NCBI GenBank assembly: GCA_963682025.1 | Contig: OY821518.1 | Coordinates: forward strand, 236,880,152 to 236,944,151 | Source: Cordilura impudica | Lineage: Eukaryota > Arthropoda > Insecta > Diptera > Scathophagidae | DNA: 64,000 bases | Reading direction: 5' to 3' | Shown here: in pieces, positions 25,389 through 38,670 of the stretch | How the letters are laid out: every line of letters begins with the position of its first letter | Numbering within the stretch: the first letter of the stretch is position 1 | Made by a program: the position numbers and the translations under genes | The notes under the pieces: generated by a model | What the model was told of the DNA's origin: nothing | Database searches by the model: none | Seen by the model: the letters and a program-made list of their open reading frames with translations, nothing else

Positions 25389-25508
25389 ATGCCAACAACA
25401 CGCGGTGTTCCCAAGCGGTCCCCCATCTAAGTACTAACCGCGCCCGACGCTGCTTAATTTCGGTGATCGGACGAGAACCGATGTACTCAGCGTGGTATGG
25501 TCGTTGGC
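25389..25508 (-). rRNA. 5S rRNA gene 36
   Basis: Spacing 723 bp; -8 A; trailer 125 G. Confidence 0.97.
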
Positions 25509-26110
25509 GAAAGAATATGCTTTAAGTAACACCACATTCTGTCATTTCAAATAAAAGCATATATTCAATATCTAAACGTTTATACATGCAGATACAATAA
25601 CAGAATTATCATTACATGAGATACTTATGCATATATATTTTAACTTTGTCATTGATGTTAGGCTTTTATTAACAAAAAACACCAAATATGATGTTTGTGT
25701 GTGTATTTTGTATAAAAGAAAACGAAAATTTGTAGTTTATGTATATTTTGTTTTGTTGCAATTTAAATTTTTTTTTTTCAACAAAAAACGTTTTTTAGTT
25801 AATAAAATTTGAATTAAAAAAGATTTTCTTAAAAAAATATATTTTTCACATAATTTTCATAAAAAGGCAAAAAGTTATGTACATATATTTTAAGTCTGTC
25901 ATTTATGTTAGGCTTTTATTAACAAAAAAACAGCAAATATGATGTGGTGTATAAATGAAAACGAAAATTTTTGTAGCGTATTTTTTTTTGTTGCAATTTT
26001 AATTTTTTTTCAACAAAAATCGTTTTTTAATTAATAAAATTTTAATAAAAAAAAAGATTTTCTTAAATAAAAATTAAATTTTTCATAAAAAAAAACAAAA
26101 AGTTGCTGGG

Positions 26111-26230
26111 ATGCCAACAACACGCGGTGTTCCCAAGCGGTCCCCCATCTAAGTACTAACCGCGCCCGACGCTGCTTAATTTCGGTGATCGGACGAGAAC
26201 CGATGTACTCAGCGTGGTATGGTCGTTGGC
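26111..26230 (-). rRNA. 5S rRNA gene 37
   Basis: Spacing 722 bp; -8 A; trailer 125 G. Confidence 0.97.
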
Positions 26231-26832
26231 GAAAGAATATGCTTTAAGTAACACCACATTCTGTCATTTCAAATAAAAGCATATATTCAATATCTAAACG
26301 TTTATACATGCAGATACAATAACAGAATTATCATTACATGAGATACTTATGCATATATATTTTAACTTTGTCATTGATGTTAGGCTTTTATTAACAAAAA
26401 ACACCAAATATGATGTTTGTGTGTGTATTTTGTATAAAAGAAAACGAAAATTTGTAGTTTATGTATATTTTGTTTTGTTGCAATTTAAATTTTTTTTTTT
26501 TCAACAAAAAACGTTTTTTAGTTAATAAAATTTGAATTAAAAAAGATTTTCTTAAAAAAATATATTTTTCACATAATTTTCATAAAAAGGCAAAAAGTTA
26601 TGTACATATATTTTAAGTCTGTCATTTATGTTAGGCTTTTATTAACAAAAAAACAGCAAATATGATGTGGTGTATAAATGAAAACGAAAATTTTTGTAGC
26701 GTATTTTTTTTTGTTGCAATTTTAATTTTTTTTCAACAAAAATCGTTTTTTAATTAATAAAATTTTAATAAAAAAAAGATTTTCTTAAATAAAAATTAAA
26801 TTTTTCATAAAAAAAAACAAAAAGTTGCTGGG

Positions 26833-26952
26833 ATGCCAACAACACGCGGTGTTCCCAAGCGGTCCCCCATCTAAGTACTAACCGCGCCCGACGCTGCTTA
26901 ATTTCGGTGATCGGACGAGAACCGATGTACTCAGCGTGGTATGGTCGTTGGC
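26833..26952 (-). rRNA. 5S rRNA gene 38
   Basis: Spacing 722 bp; -8 A; trailer 125 G. Confidence 0.97.
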
Positions 26953-27554
26953 GAAAGAATATGCTTTAAGTAACACCACATTCTGTCATTTCAAATAAAA
27001 GCATATATTCAATATCTAAACGTTTATACATGCAGATACAATAACAGAATTATCATTACATGAGATACTTATGCATATATATTTTAACTTTGTCATTGAT
27101 GTTAGGCTTTTATTAACAAAAAACACCAAATATGATGTTTGTGTGTGTATTTTGTATAAAAGAAAACGAAAATTTGTAGTTTATGTATATTTTGTTTTGT
27201 TGCAATTTAAATTTTTTTTTTTTCAACAAAAAACGTTTTTTAGTTAATAAAATTTGAATTAAAAAAGATTTTCTTAAAAAAATATATTTTTCACATAATT
27301 TTCATAAAAAGGCAAAAAGTTATGTACATATATTTTAAGTCTGTCATTTATGTTAGGCTTTTATTAACAAAAAAACAGCAAATATGATGTGGTGTATAAA
27401 TGAAAACGAAAATTTTTGTAGCGTATTTTTTTTTGTTGCAATTTTAATTTTTTTTCAACAAAAATCGTTTTTTAATTAATAAAATTTTAATAAAAAAAAG
27501 ATTTTCTTAAATAAAAATTAAATTTTTCATAAAAAAAAACAAAAAGTTGCTGGG

Positions 27555-27674
27555 ATGCCAACAACACGCGGTGTTCCCAAGCGGTCCCCCATCTAAGTAC
27601 TAACCGCGCCCGACGCTGCTTAATTTCGGTGATCGGACGAGAACCGATGTACTCAGCGTGGTATGGTCGTTGGC
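27555..27674 (-). rRNA. 5S rRNA gene 39
   Basis: Spacing 722 bp; -8 A; trailer 125 G. Confidence 0.97.
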
Positions 27675-28278
27675 GAAAGAATATGCTTTAAGTAACACCA
27701 CATTCTGTCATTTCAAATAAAAGCATATATTCAATATCTAAACGTTTATACATGCAGATACAATAACAGAATTATCATTACATGAGATACTTATGCATAT
27801 ATATTTTAACTTTGTCATTGATGTTAGGCTTTTATTAACAAAAAACACCAAATATGATGTTTGTGTGTGTATTTTGTATAAAAGAAAACGAAAATTTGTA
27901 GTTTATGTATATTTTGTTTTGTTGCAATTTAAATTTTTTTTTTTTCAACAAAAAACGTTTTTTAGTTAATAAAATTTGAATTAAAAAAGATTTTCTTAAA
28001 AAAATATATTTTTCACATAATTTTCATAAAAAGGCAAAAAGTTATGTACATATATTTTAAGTCTGTCATTTATGTTAGGCTTTTATTAACAAAAAAACAG
28101 CAAATATGATGTGGTGTATAAATGAAAACGAAAATTTTTGTAGCGTATTTTTTTTTTGTTGCAATTTTAATTTTTTTTCAACAAAAATCGTTTTTTAATT
28201 AATAAAATTTTAATAAAAAAAAAGATTTTCTTAAATAAAAATTAAATTTTTCATAAAAAAAAACAAAAAGTTGCTGGG

Positions 28279-28398
28279 ATGCCAACAACACGCGGTGTTC
28301 CCAAGCGGTCCCCCATCTAAGTACTAACCGCGCCCGACGCTGCTTAATTTCGGTGATCGGACGAGAACCGATGTACTCAGCGTGGTATGGTCGTTGGC
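28279..28398 (-). rRNA. 5S rRNA gene 40
   Basis: Spacing 724 bp; -8 A; trailer 125 G. Confidence 0.97.
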
Positions 28399-29002
28399 GA
28401 AAGAATATGCTTTAAGTAACACCACATTCTGTCATTTCAAATAAAAGCATATATTCAATATCTAAACGTTTATACATGCAGATACAATAACAGAATTATC
28501 ATTACATGAGATACTTATGCATATATATTTTAACTTTGTCATTGATGTTAGGCTTTTATTAACAAAAAACACCAAATATGATGTTTGTGTGTGTATTTTG
28601 TATAAAAGAAAACGAAAATTTGTAGTTTATGTATATTTTGTTTTGTTGCAATTTAAATTTTTTTTTTTTCAACAAAAAACGTTTTTTAGTTAATAAAATT
28701 TGAATTAAAAAAGATTTTCTTAAAAAAATATATTTTTCACATAATTTTCATAAAAAGGCAAAAAGTTATGTACATATATTTTAAGTCTGTCATTTATGTT
28801 AGGCTTTTATTAACAAAAAAACAGCAAATATGATGTGGTGTATAAATGAAAACGAAAATTTTTGTAGCGTATTTTTTTTTTGTTGCAATTTTAATTTTTT
28901 TTCAACAAAAATCGTTTTTTAATTAATAAAATTTTAATAAAAAAAAAGATTTTCTTAAATAAAAATTCAATTTTTCATAAAAAAAAAAAAAAAGTTGCTG
29001 GG

Positions 29003-29122
29003 ATGCCAACAACACGCGGTGTTCCCAAGCGGTCCCCCATCTAAGTACTAACCGCGCCCGACGCTGCTTAATTTCGGTGATCGGACGAGAACCGATGTAC
29101 TCAGCGTGGTATGGTCGTTGGC
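29003..29122 (-). rRNA. 5S rRNA gene 41, long terminator
   Basis: Spacing 724 bp. The C that normally ends the T5 terminator run is replaced, so the gene strand has an uninterrupted T run of more than ten after the trailer. -8 returns to G. Confidence 0.97.
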
Positions 29123-29717
29123 GAAAGAACATGCTTTAAGTAACACCACATTCTGTCATTTCAAATAAAAGCATATATTCAATATCTAAACGTTTATACA
29201 TGCAGATACAATAACAGAATTATCATTACATGAGATACTTATGCATATATATTTTAACTTTGTCATTGATGTTAGGCTTTTATTAACAAAAAACACCAAA
29301 TATGATGTTTGTGTGTGTATTTTGTATAAAAGAAAATGAAAATTTGTAGTATATGTATATTTTGTTTTGTTGCAATTTCAATTTTTTTTTTTTCAACAAA
29401 AAACGTTTTTTAGTTAATAAAATTTGAATTAAAAAGATTTTCTTAAAAAAATATATTTTTCACATAATTTTCATAAAAAGGCAAAAAGTTATGTACATAA
29501 ATTTTAAGTTTGTCATTTATGTTAGGCTTTTATTAACAAAAAAACAGCAAATATGATGTGGTGTATAAATGAAAACGAAAATTTTTATTTTTTTGTTGCA
29601 ATTTTAATTTTTTTTCAACAAAAATCGTTTTTTAATTAATAAAATTTTAATAAAAAAAAAGATTTTCTTAAATAAAAATTAAATTTTTCATAAAAAAAAA
29701 AACAAAAAGTTGTTGGG

Positions 29718-29837
29718 ATGCCAACAACACGCGGTGTTCCCAAGCGGTCCCCCATCTAAGTACTAACCGCGCCCGACGCTGCTTAATTTCGGTGATCGGA
29801 CGAGAACCGATGTACTCAGCGTGGTATGGTCGTTGGC
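29718..29837 (-). rRNA. 5S rRNA gene 42
   Basis: Spacing 715 bp; first block 3 unit; -8 G; trailer 125 A. Confidence 0.97.
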
Positions 29838-30432
29838 GAAAGAACATGCTTTAAGTAACACCACATTCTGTCATTTCAAATAAAAGCATATATTCAATAT
29901 CTAAACGTTTATACATGCAGATACAATAACAGAATTATCATTACATGAGATACTTATGCATATATATTTTAACTTTGTCATTGATGTTAGGCTTTTATTA
30001 ACAAAAAACACCAAATATGATGTTTGTGTGTGTATTTTGTATAAAAGAAAATGAAAATTTGTAGTATATGTATATTTTGTTTTGTTGCAATTTCAATTTT
30101 TTTTTTTTCAACAAAAAACGTTTTTTAGTTAATAAAATTTGAATTAAAAAGATTTTCTTAAAAAAATATATTTTTCACATAATTTTCATAAAAAGGCAAA
30201 AAGTTATGTACATAAATTTTAAGTTTGTCATTTATGTTAGGCTTTTATTAACAAAAAAACAGCAAATATGATGTGGTGTATAAATGAAAACGAAAATTTT
30301 TATTTTTTTGTTGCAATTTTAATTTTTTTTCAACAAAAATCGTTTTTTAATTAATAAAATTTTAATAAAAAAAAAGATTTTCTTAAATAAAAATTAAATT
30401 TTTCATAAAAAAAAAAACAAAAAGTTGTTGGG

Positions 30433-30552
30433 ATGCCAACAACACGCGGTGTTCCCAAGCGGTCCCCCATCTAAGTACTAACCGCGCCCGACGCTGCTTA
30501 ATTTCGGTGATCGGACGAGAACCGATGTACTCAGCGTGGTATGGTCGTTGGC
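30433..30552 (-). rRNA. 5S rRNA gene 43
   Basis: Spacing 715 bp; -8 G; trailer 125 A. Confidence 0.97.
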
Positions 30553-31148
30553 GAAAGAACATGCTTTAAGTAACACCACATTCTGTCATTTCAAATAAAA
30601 GCATATATTCAATATCTAAACGTTTATACATGCAGATACAATAACAGAATTATCATTACATGAGATACTTATGCATATATATTTTAACTTTGTCATTGAT
30701 GTTAGGCTTTTATTAACAAAAAACACCAAATATGATGTTTGTGTGTGTATTTTGTATAAAAGAAAATGAAAATTTGTAGTATATGTATATTTTGTTTTGT
30801 TGCAATTTCAATTTTTTTTTTTTTCAACAAAAAACGTTTTTTAGTTAATAAAATTTGAATTAAAAAGATTTTCTTAAAAAAATATATTTTTCACATAATT
30901 TTCATAAAAAGGCAAAAAGTTATGTACATAAATTTTAAGTTTGTCATTTATGTTAGGCTTTTATTAACAAAAAAACAGCAAATATGATGTGGTGTATAAA
31001 TGAAAACGAAAATTTTTATTTTTTTGTTGCAATTTTAATTTTTTTTCAACAAAAATCGTTTTTTAATTAATAAAATTTTAATAAAAAAAAAGATTTTCTT
31101 AAATAAAAATTAAATTTTTCATAAAAAAAAAAACAAAAAGTTGTTGGG

Positions 31149-31268
31149 ATGCCAACAACACGCGGTGTTCCCAAGCGGTCCCCCATCTAAGTACTAACCG
31201 CGCCCGACGCTGCTTAATTTCGGTGATCGGACGAGAACCGATGTACTCAGCGTGGTATGGTCGTTGGC
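31149..31268 (-). rRNA. 5S rRNA gene 44
   Basis: Spacing 716 bp; -8 G; trailer 125 A. Confidence 0.97.
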
Positions 31269-31863
31269 GAAAGAACATGCTTTAAGTAACACCACATTCT
31301 GTCATTTCAAATAAAAGCATATATTCAATATCTAAACGTTTATACATGCAGATACAATAACAGAATTATCATTACATGAGATACTTATGCATATATATTT
31401 TAACTTTGTCATTGATGTTAGGCTTTTATTAACAAAAAACACCAAATATGATGTTTGTGTGTGTATTTTGTATAAAAGAAAATGAAAATTTGTAGTATAT
31501 GTATATTTTGTTTTGTTGCAATTTCAATTTTTTTTTTTTCAACAAAAAACGTTTTTTAGTTAATAAAATTTGAATTAAAAAGATTTTCTTAAAAAAATAT
31601 ATTTTTCACATAATTTTCATAAAAAGGCAAAAAGTTATGTACATAAATTTTAAGTTTGTCATTTATGTTAGGCTTTTATTAACAAAAAAACAGCAAATAT
31701 GATGTGGTGTATAAATGAAAACGAAAATTTTTATTTTTTTGTTGCAATTTTAATTTTTTTTCAACAAAAATCGTTTTTTAATTAATAAAATTTTAATAAA
31801 AAAAAAGATTTTCTTAAATAAAAATTAAATTTTTCATAAAAAAAAAAACAAAAAGTTGTTGGG

Positions 31864-31983
31864 ATGCCAACAACACGCGGTGTTCCCAAGCGGTCCCCCA
31901 TCTAAGTACTAACCGCGCCCGACGCTGCTTAATTTCGGTGATCGGACGAGAACCGATGTACTCAGCGTGGTATGGTCGTTGGC
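31864..31983 (-). rRNA. 5S rRNA gene 45
   Basis: Spacing 715 bp; -8 G; trailer 125 A. Confidence 0.97.
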
Positions 31984-32578
31984 GAAAGAACATGCTTTAA
32001 GTAACACCACATTCTGTCATTTCAAATAAAAGCATATATTCAATATCTAAACGTTTATACATGCAGATACAATAACAGAATTATCATTACATGAGATACT
32101 TATGCATATATATTTTAACTTTGTCATTGATGTTAGGCTTTTATTAACAAAAAACACCAAATATGATGTTTGTGTGTGTATTTTGTATAAAAGAAAATGA
32201 AAATTTGTAGTATATGTATATTTTGTTTTGTTGCAATTTCAATTTTTTTTTTTTCAACAAAAAACGTTTTTTAGTTAATAAAATTTGAATTAAAAAGATT
32301 TTCTTAAAAAAATATATTTTTCACATAATTTTCATAAAAAGGCAAAAAGTTATGTACATAAATTTTAAGTTTGTCATTTATGTTAGGCTTTTATTAACAA
32401 AAAAACAGCAAATATGATGTGGTGTATAAATGAAAACGAAAATTTTTATTTTTTTGTTGCAATTTTAATTTTTTTTCAACAAAAATCGTTTTTTAATTAA
32501 TAAAATTTTAATAAAAAAAAAGATTTTCTTAAATAAAAATTAAATTTTTCATAAAAAAAAAAACAAAAAGTTGTTGGG

Positions 32579-32698
32579 ATGCCAACAACACGCGGTGTTC
32601 CCAAGCGGTCCCCCATCTAAGTACTAACCGCGCCCGACGCTGCTTAATTTCGGTGATCGGACGAGAACCGATGTACTCAGCGTGGTATGGTCGTTGGC
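32579..32698 (-). rRNA. 5S rRNA gene 46
   Basis: Spacing 715 bp; last block 3 unit. Confidence 0.97.
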
Positions 32699-33288
32699 GA
32701 AAGAACATGCTTTAAGTAACACCACATTCTGTCATTTCAAATAAAAGCATATATTCAATATCTAAACGTTTATACATGCAGATACAATAACAGAATTATC
32801 ATTACATGAGATACTTATGTATATAAATTTTAACTTTGTCATTGATGTTAGGCTTTTATTAACAAAAAACACCAAATATGATGTTTGTGTGTGTATTTTG
32901 TATAAAAGAAAATGAAAATTTGTAGTATATGTATATTTTGTTTTGTTGCAATTTCAATTTTTTTTTTTCAACAAAAAACGTTTTTTAGTTAATAAAATTT
33001 GAATTAAAAAGATTTTCTTAAAAAAATATATTTTTCACATAATTTTCATAAAAAGGCAAAAAGTTATGTACATATATTTTAAGTATGTCATTTATATTAG
33101 GCTTTTATTAACAAAAAAACAGCAAATATGATGTGGTGTATAAATGAAAACGAAAATTTTTATTTTTTTGTTGCAATTTTAATTTTTTTCAACAAAAATC
33201 GTTTTTTAATTAATAAAATTTTAATAAAAAAAAAGATTTTCTTAAATAAAAATTCAATTTTTCATAAAAAAAAAAAAAAGTTGCTGGG

Positions 33289-33408
33289 ATGCCAACAACA
33301 CGCGGTGTTCCCAAGCGGTCCCCCATCTAAGTACTAACCGCGCCCGACGCTGCTTAATTTCGGTGATCGGACGAGAACCGATGTACTCAGCGTGGTATGG
33401 TCGTTGGC
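33289..33408 (-). rRNA. 5S rRNA gene 47, long terminator
   Basis: Spacing 710 bp; long uninterrupted T run after the trailer, as in gene 41; trailer 125 G; -8 G. Confidence 0.97.
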
Positions 33409-34009
33409 GAAAGAACATGCTTTAAGTAACACCACATTCTGTCATTTCAAATAAAAGCATATATTCAATATCTAAACGTTTATACATGCAGATACAATAA
33501 CAGAATTATCATTACATGAGATACTTATGCATATATATTTTAACTTTGTCATTGATGTTAGGCTTTTATTAACAAAAAACACCAAATATGATGTTTGTGT
33601 GTGTATTTTGTATAAAAGAAAACGAAAATTTGTAGTTTATGTATATTTTGTTTTGTTGCAATTTCAATTTTTTTTTTTTTTCAACAAAAAACGTTTTTTA
33701 GTTAATAAAATTTGAATTAAAAAAGATTTTCTTAAAAAAATATATTTTTCACATAATTTTCATAAAAAGACAAAAAGTTATGTACATATATTTTAAGTTT
33801 GTCATTTATGTTAGGCTTTTATTAACAAAAAAACAGCAAATATGATGTGGTGTATAAATGAAAACGAAAATTTTTATTTTTTTGTTGCAATTTTAATTTT
33901 TTTTTCAACAAAAATCGTTTTTTAATCCATAAAATTTTAATAAAAAAAAAAAGATTTTCTTAAATAAAAATTAAATTTTTCATAAAAAAATAAACAAAAA
34001 GTTGTTGGG

Positions 34010-34129
34010 ATGCCAACAACACGCGGTGTTCCCAAGCGGTCCCCCATCTAAGTACTAACCGCGCCCGACGCTGCTTAATTTCGGTGATCGGACGAGAACC
34101 GATGTACTCAGCGTGGTATGGTCGTTGGC
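34010..34129 (-). rRNA. 5S rRNA gene 48
   Basis: Spacing 721 bp; the A tract beyond the terminator is interrupted as aaaaaaataaac; trailer 125 A. Confidence 0.97.
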
Positions 34130-34721
34130 GAAAGAACATGCTTTAAGTAACACCACATTCTGTCATTTCAAATAAAAGCATATATTCAATATCTAAACGT
34201 TTATACATGCAGATACAATAACAGAATTATCATTACATGAGATACTTATGCATATATATTTTAACTTTGTCATTGATGTTAGGCTTTTATTAACAAAAAA
34301 CACCAAATATGATGTTTGTGTGTGTATTTTGTATAAAAGAAAACGAAAATTTGTAGTTTATGTATATTTTGTTTTGTTGCAATTTAAATTTTTTTTTTTT
34401 CAACAAAAAACGTTTTTTAGTTAATAAAATTTGAATTAAAAAAGATTTTCTTAAAAAAATATATTTTTCACATAATTTTCATAAAAAGGCAAAAAGTTAT
34501 GTACATATATTTTAAGTATGTCATTTATATTAGGCTTTTATTAACAAAAAAACAGCAAATATGATGTGGTGTATAAATGAAAACGAAAATTTTTATTTTT
34601 TTGTTGCAATTTTAATTTTTTTCAACAAAAATCGTTTTTTAATTAATAAAATTTTAATAAAAAAAAAGATTTTCTTAAATAAAAATTCAATTTTTCATAA
34701 AAAAAAAAAAAAGTTGCTGGG

Positions 34722-34841
34722 ATGCCAACAACACGCGGTGTTCCCAAGCGGTCCCCCATCTAAGTACTAACCGCGCCCGACGCTGCTTAATTTCGGTGAT
34801 CGGACGAGAACCGATGTACTCAGCGTGGTATGGTCGTTGGC
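34722..34841 (-). rRNA. 5S rRNA gene 49, long terminator
   Basis: Spacing 712 bp; long T run and trailer 125 G as in gene 47. The three-subrepeat spacer lies to its right. Confidence 0.97.
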
Positions 34842-35681
34842 GAAAGAACATGCTTTAAGTAACACCACATTCTGTCATTTCAAATAAAAGCATATATTCA
34901 ATATCTAAACGTTTATACATGCAGATACAATAACAGAATTATCATTACATGAGATACTTATGTATATAAATTTTAACTTTGTCATTGATGTTAGGCTTTT
35001 ATTAACAAAAAACACCAAATATGATGTTTGTGTGTGTATTTTGTATAAAAGAAAATGAAAATTTGTAGTATATGTATATTTTGTTTTGTTGCAATTTCAA
35101 TTTTTTTTTTTCAACAAAAAACGTTTTTTAGTTAATAAAATTTGAATTAAAAAGATTTTCTTAAAAAAATATATTTTTCACATAATTTTCATAAAAAGGC
35201 AAAAAGTTATGTACATATATTTTAACTTTGTCATTGATGTTAGGCTTTTATTAACAAAAAACACCAAATATGATGTTTGTGTGTGTATTTTGTATAAAAG
35301 AAAATGAAAATTTGTAGTATATGTATATTTTGTTTTGTTGCAATTTCAATTTTTTTTTTTTCAACAAAAAACGTTTTTTAGTTAATAAAATTTGAATTAA
35401 AAAGATTTTCTTAAAAAAATATATTTTTCACATAATTTTCATAAAAAGGCAAAAAGTTATGTACATATATTTTAAGTATGTCATTTATATTAGGCTTTTA
35501 TTAACAAAAAAACAGCAAATATGATGTGGTGTATAAATGAAAACGAAAATTTTTATTTTTTTGTTGCAATTTTAATTTTTTTCAACAAAAATCGTTTTTT
35601 AATTAATAAAATTTTAATAAAAAAAAAGATTTTCTTAAATAAAAATTCAATTTTTCATAAAAAAAAAAAAAAGTTGCTGGG
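34842..35681 (-). repeat. Expanded 5S spacer with three subrepeats
   Basis: The spacer between genes 49 and 50 is about 242 bp longer than its neighbours because it holds three subrepeats, starting near 34,961, 35,210 and 35,458. The middle one begins with the B-type 'tacatatatttta' and continues with the A-type 'actttgtcattgatg', so the junction is an A/B chimera, as expected from out-of-register exchange between the two subrepeats. Confidence 0.9.
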
Positions 35682-35801
35682 ATGCCAACAACACGCGGTG
35701 TTCCCAAGCGGTCCCCCATCTAAGTACTAACCGCGCCCGACGCTGCTTAATTTCGGTGATCGGACGAGAACCGATGTACTCAGCGTGGTATGGTCGTTGG
35801 C
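35682..35801 (-). rRNA. 5S rRNA gene 50, long terminator
   Basis: Spacing 960 bp, the only unit with three subrepeats. Its gene, trailer and long T run match gene 49. Confidence 0.97.
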
Positions 35802-36401
35802 GAAAGAACATGCTTTAAGTAACACCACATTCTGTCATTTCAAATAAAAGCATATATTCAATATCTAAACGTTTATACATGCAGATACAATAACAGAATT
35901 ATCATTACATGAGATACTTATGCATATATATTTTAACTTTGTCATTGATGTTAGGCTTTTATTAACAAAAAACACCAAATATGATGTTTGTGTGTGTATT
36001 TTGTATAAAAGAAAACGAAAATTTGTAGTTTATGTATATTTTGTTTTGTTGCAATTTCAATTTTTTTTTTTTTCAACAAAAAACGTTTTTTAGTTAATAA
36101 AATTTGAATTAAAAAAGATTTTCTTAAAAAAATATATTTTTCACATAATTTTCATAAAAAGACAAAAAGTTATGTACATATATTTTAAGTTTGTCATTTA
36201 TGTTAGGCTTTTATTAACAAAAAAACAGCAAATATGATGTGGTGTATAAATGAAAACGAAAATTTTTATTTTTTTGTTGCAATTTTAATTTTTTTTTCAA
36301 CAAAAATCGTTTTTTAATCCATAAAATTTTAATAAAAAAAAAAAGATTTTCTTAAATAAAAATTAAATTTTTCATAAAAAAAAAAACAAAAAGTTGTTGG
36401 G

Positions 36402-36521
36402 ATGCCAACAACACGCGGTGTTCCCAAGCGGTCCCCCATCTAAGTACTAACCGCGCCCGACGCTGCTTAATTTCGGTGATCGGACGAGAACCGATGTACT
36501 CAGCGTGGTATGGTCGTTGGC
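36402..36521 (-). rRNA. 5S rRNA gene 51
   Basis: Spacing 720 bp; spacer has 'aatccataaaa'; -8 G; trailer 125 A. Confidence 0.97.
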
Positions 36522-37115
36522 GAAAGAACATGCTTTAAGTAACACCACATTCTGTCATTTCAAATAAAAGCATATATTCAATATCTAAACGTTTATACAT
36601 GCAGATACAATAACAGAATTATCATTACATGAGATACTTATGCATATATATTTTAACTTTGTCATTGATGTTAGGCTTTTATTAACAAAAAACACCAAAT
36701 ATGATGTTTGTGTGTGTATTTTGTATAAAAGAAAATGAAAATTTGTAGTATATGTATATTTTGTTTTGTTGCAATTTCAATTTTTTTTTTTTTTAACAAA
36801 AAACGTTTTTTAGTTAATAAAATTTGAATTAAAAAGATTTTCTTAAAAAAATATATTTTTCACATAATTTTCATAAAAAGGCAAAAAGTTATGTACATAT
36901 ATTTTAAGTATGTCATTTATATTAGGCTTTTATTAACAAAAAAACAGCAAATATGATGTAGTGTATAAATGAAAACGAAAATTTTTATTTTTTTGTTGCA
37001 ATTTTATTTTTTTTCAACAAAAATCGTTTTTTAGTTAATAAAATTTTAATAAAAAAAAAGATTTTCTTAAATAAAAATTAAATTTTTCATAAAAAAAAAA
37101 CAAAAAGTTGCTGGG

Positions 37116-37235
37116 ATGCCAACAACACGCGGTGTTCCCAAGCGGTCCCCCATCTAAGTACTAACCGCGCCCGACGCTGCTTAATTTCGGTGATCGGACG
37201 AGAACCGATGTACTCAGCGTGGTATGGTCGTTGGC
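37116..37235 (-). rRNA. 5S rRNA gene 52
   Basis: Spacing 714 bp; -8 A, -34 C (plus-strand ctggcat); trailer 125 G. Confidence 0.97.
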
Positions 37236-37834
37236 GAAAGAATATGCTTTAAGTAACACCACATTCTGGCATTTCAAATAAAAGCATATATTCAATATCT
37301 AAACGTTTATACATGCAGATACAATAACAGAATTATCATTACATGAGATACTTATGTATATAAATTTTAACTTTGTCATTGATGTTAGGCTTTTATTAAC
37401 AAAAAACACCAAATATGATGTTTGTGTGTGTATTTTGTATAAAAGAAAACGAAAATTTGTAGTTTATGTATATTTTGTTTTGTTGCAATTTCAATTTTTT
37501 TTTTTTTCAACAAAAAACGTTTTTTAGTTAATAAAATTTGAATTAAAAAAGATTTTCTTAAAAAAATATATTTTTCACATAATTTTCATAAAAAGACAAA
37601 AAGTTATGTACATATATTTTAAGTTTGTCATTTATGTTAGGCTTTTATTAACAAAAAAACAGCAAATATGATGTGGTGTATAAATGAAAACGAAAATTTT
37701 TATTTTTTTGTTGCAATTTTAATTTTTTTTTCAACAAAAATCGTTTTTTAATCCATAAAATTTTAATAAAAAAAAAAAGATTTTCTTAAATAAAAATTAA
37801 ATTTTTCATAAAAAAAAAACAAAAAGTTGTTGGG

Positions 37835-37954
37835 ATGCCAACAACACGCGGTGTTCCCAAGCGGTCCCCCATCTAAGTACTAACCGCGCCCGACGCTGCT
37901 TAATTTCGGTGATCGGACGAGAACCGATGTACTCAGCGTGGTATGGTCGTTGGC
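37835..37954 (-). rRNA. 5S rRNA gene 53
   Basis: Spacing 719 bp; -8 G, -34 A; trailer 125 A. Confidence 0.97.
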
Positions 37955-38550
37955 GAAAGAACATGCTTTAAGTAACACCACATTCTGTCATTTCAAATAA
38001 AAGCATATATTCAATATCTAAACGTTTATACATGCAGATACAATAACAGAATTATCATTACATGAGATACTTATGCATATATATTTTAACTTTGTCATTG
38101 ATGTTAGGCTTTTATTAACAAAAAACACCAAATATGATGTTTGTGTGTGTATTTTGTATAAAAGAAAATGAAAATTTGTAGTATATGTATATTTTGTTTT
38201 GTTGCAATTTCAATTTTTTTTTTTTTTTCAACAAAAAACGTTTTTTAGTTAATAAAATTTGAATTAAAAAGATTTTCTTAAAAAAATATATTTTTCACAT
38301 AATTTTCATAAAAAGGCAAAAAGTTATGTACATATATTTTAAGTATGTCATTTATATTAGGCTTTTATTAACAAAAAAAACAGCAAATATGATGTAGTGT
38401 ATAAATGAAAACGAAAATTTTTATTTTTTTGTTGCAATTTTATTTTTTTTCAACAAAAATCGTTTTTAGTTAATAAAATTTTAATAAAAAAAAAGATTTT
38501 CTTAAATAAAAATTAAATTTTTCATAAAAAAAAAACAAAAAGTTGCTGGG

Positions 38551-38670
38551 ATGCCAACAACACGCGGTGTTCCCAAGCGGTCCCCCATCTAAGTACTAAC
38601 CGCGCCCGACGCTGCTTAATTTCGGTGATCGGACGAGAACCGATGTACTCAGCGTGGTATGGTCGTTGGC
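38551..38670 (-). rRNA. 5S rRNA gene 54
   Basis: Spacing 716 bp; -8 A, -34 C; trailer 125 G, matching gene 52. Confidence 0.97.

Larger units (their letters stand above)
15406..29122 (-). repeat. 5S spacer block 2 (genes 23-41)
   Basis: Marked by 'gtagcgtatttt' in subrepeat B, 'gtttatgtatattttg' in subrepeat A, 'aagtctgtcattt' and 'tatgcatatatatt'. Trailer position 125 is G throughout, and upstream -8 is A except in gene 41. The spacer before gene 24 repeats the 36-bp B-subrepeat deletion of gene 22 (near 16,630). Spacing is 722-728 bp, drifting mainly by homopolymer length. Confidence 0.9.
29123..32698 (-). repeat. 5S spacer block 3 (genes 42-46)
   Basis: Five units of 715-716 bp marked by 'gaaaaTgaaaattt' in subrepeat A and 'tgtacataAattttaag' at the A/B junction. 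Upstream -8 is G and trailer position 125 is A. They are almost identical to each other, differing mainly in T-tract length. Confidence 0.88.
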
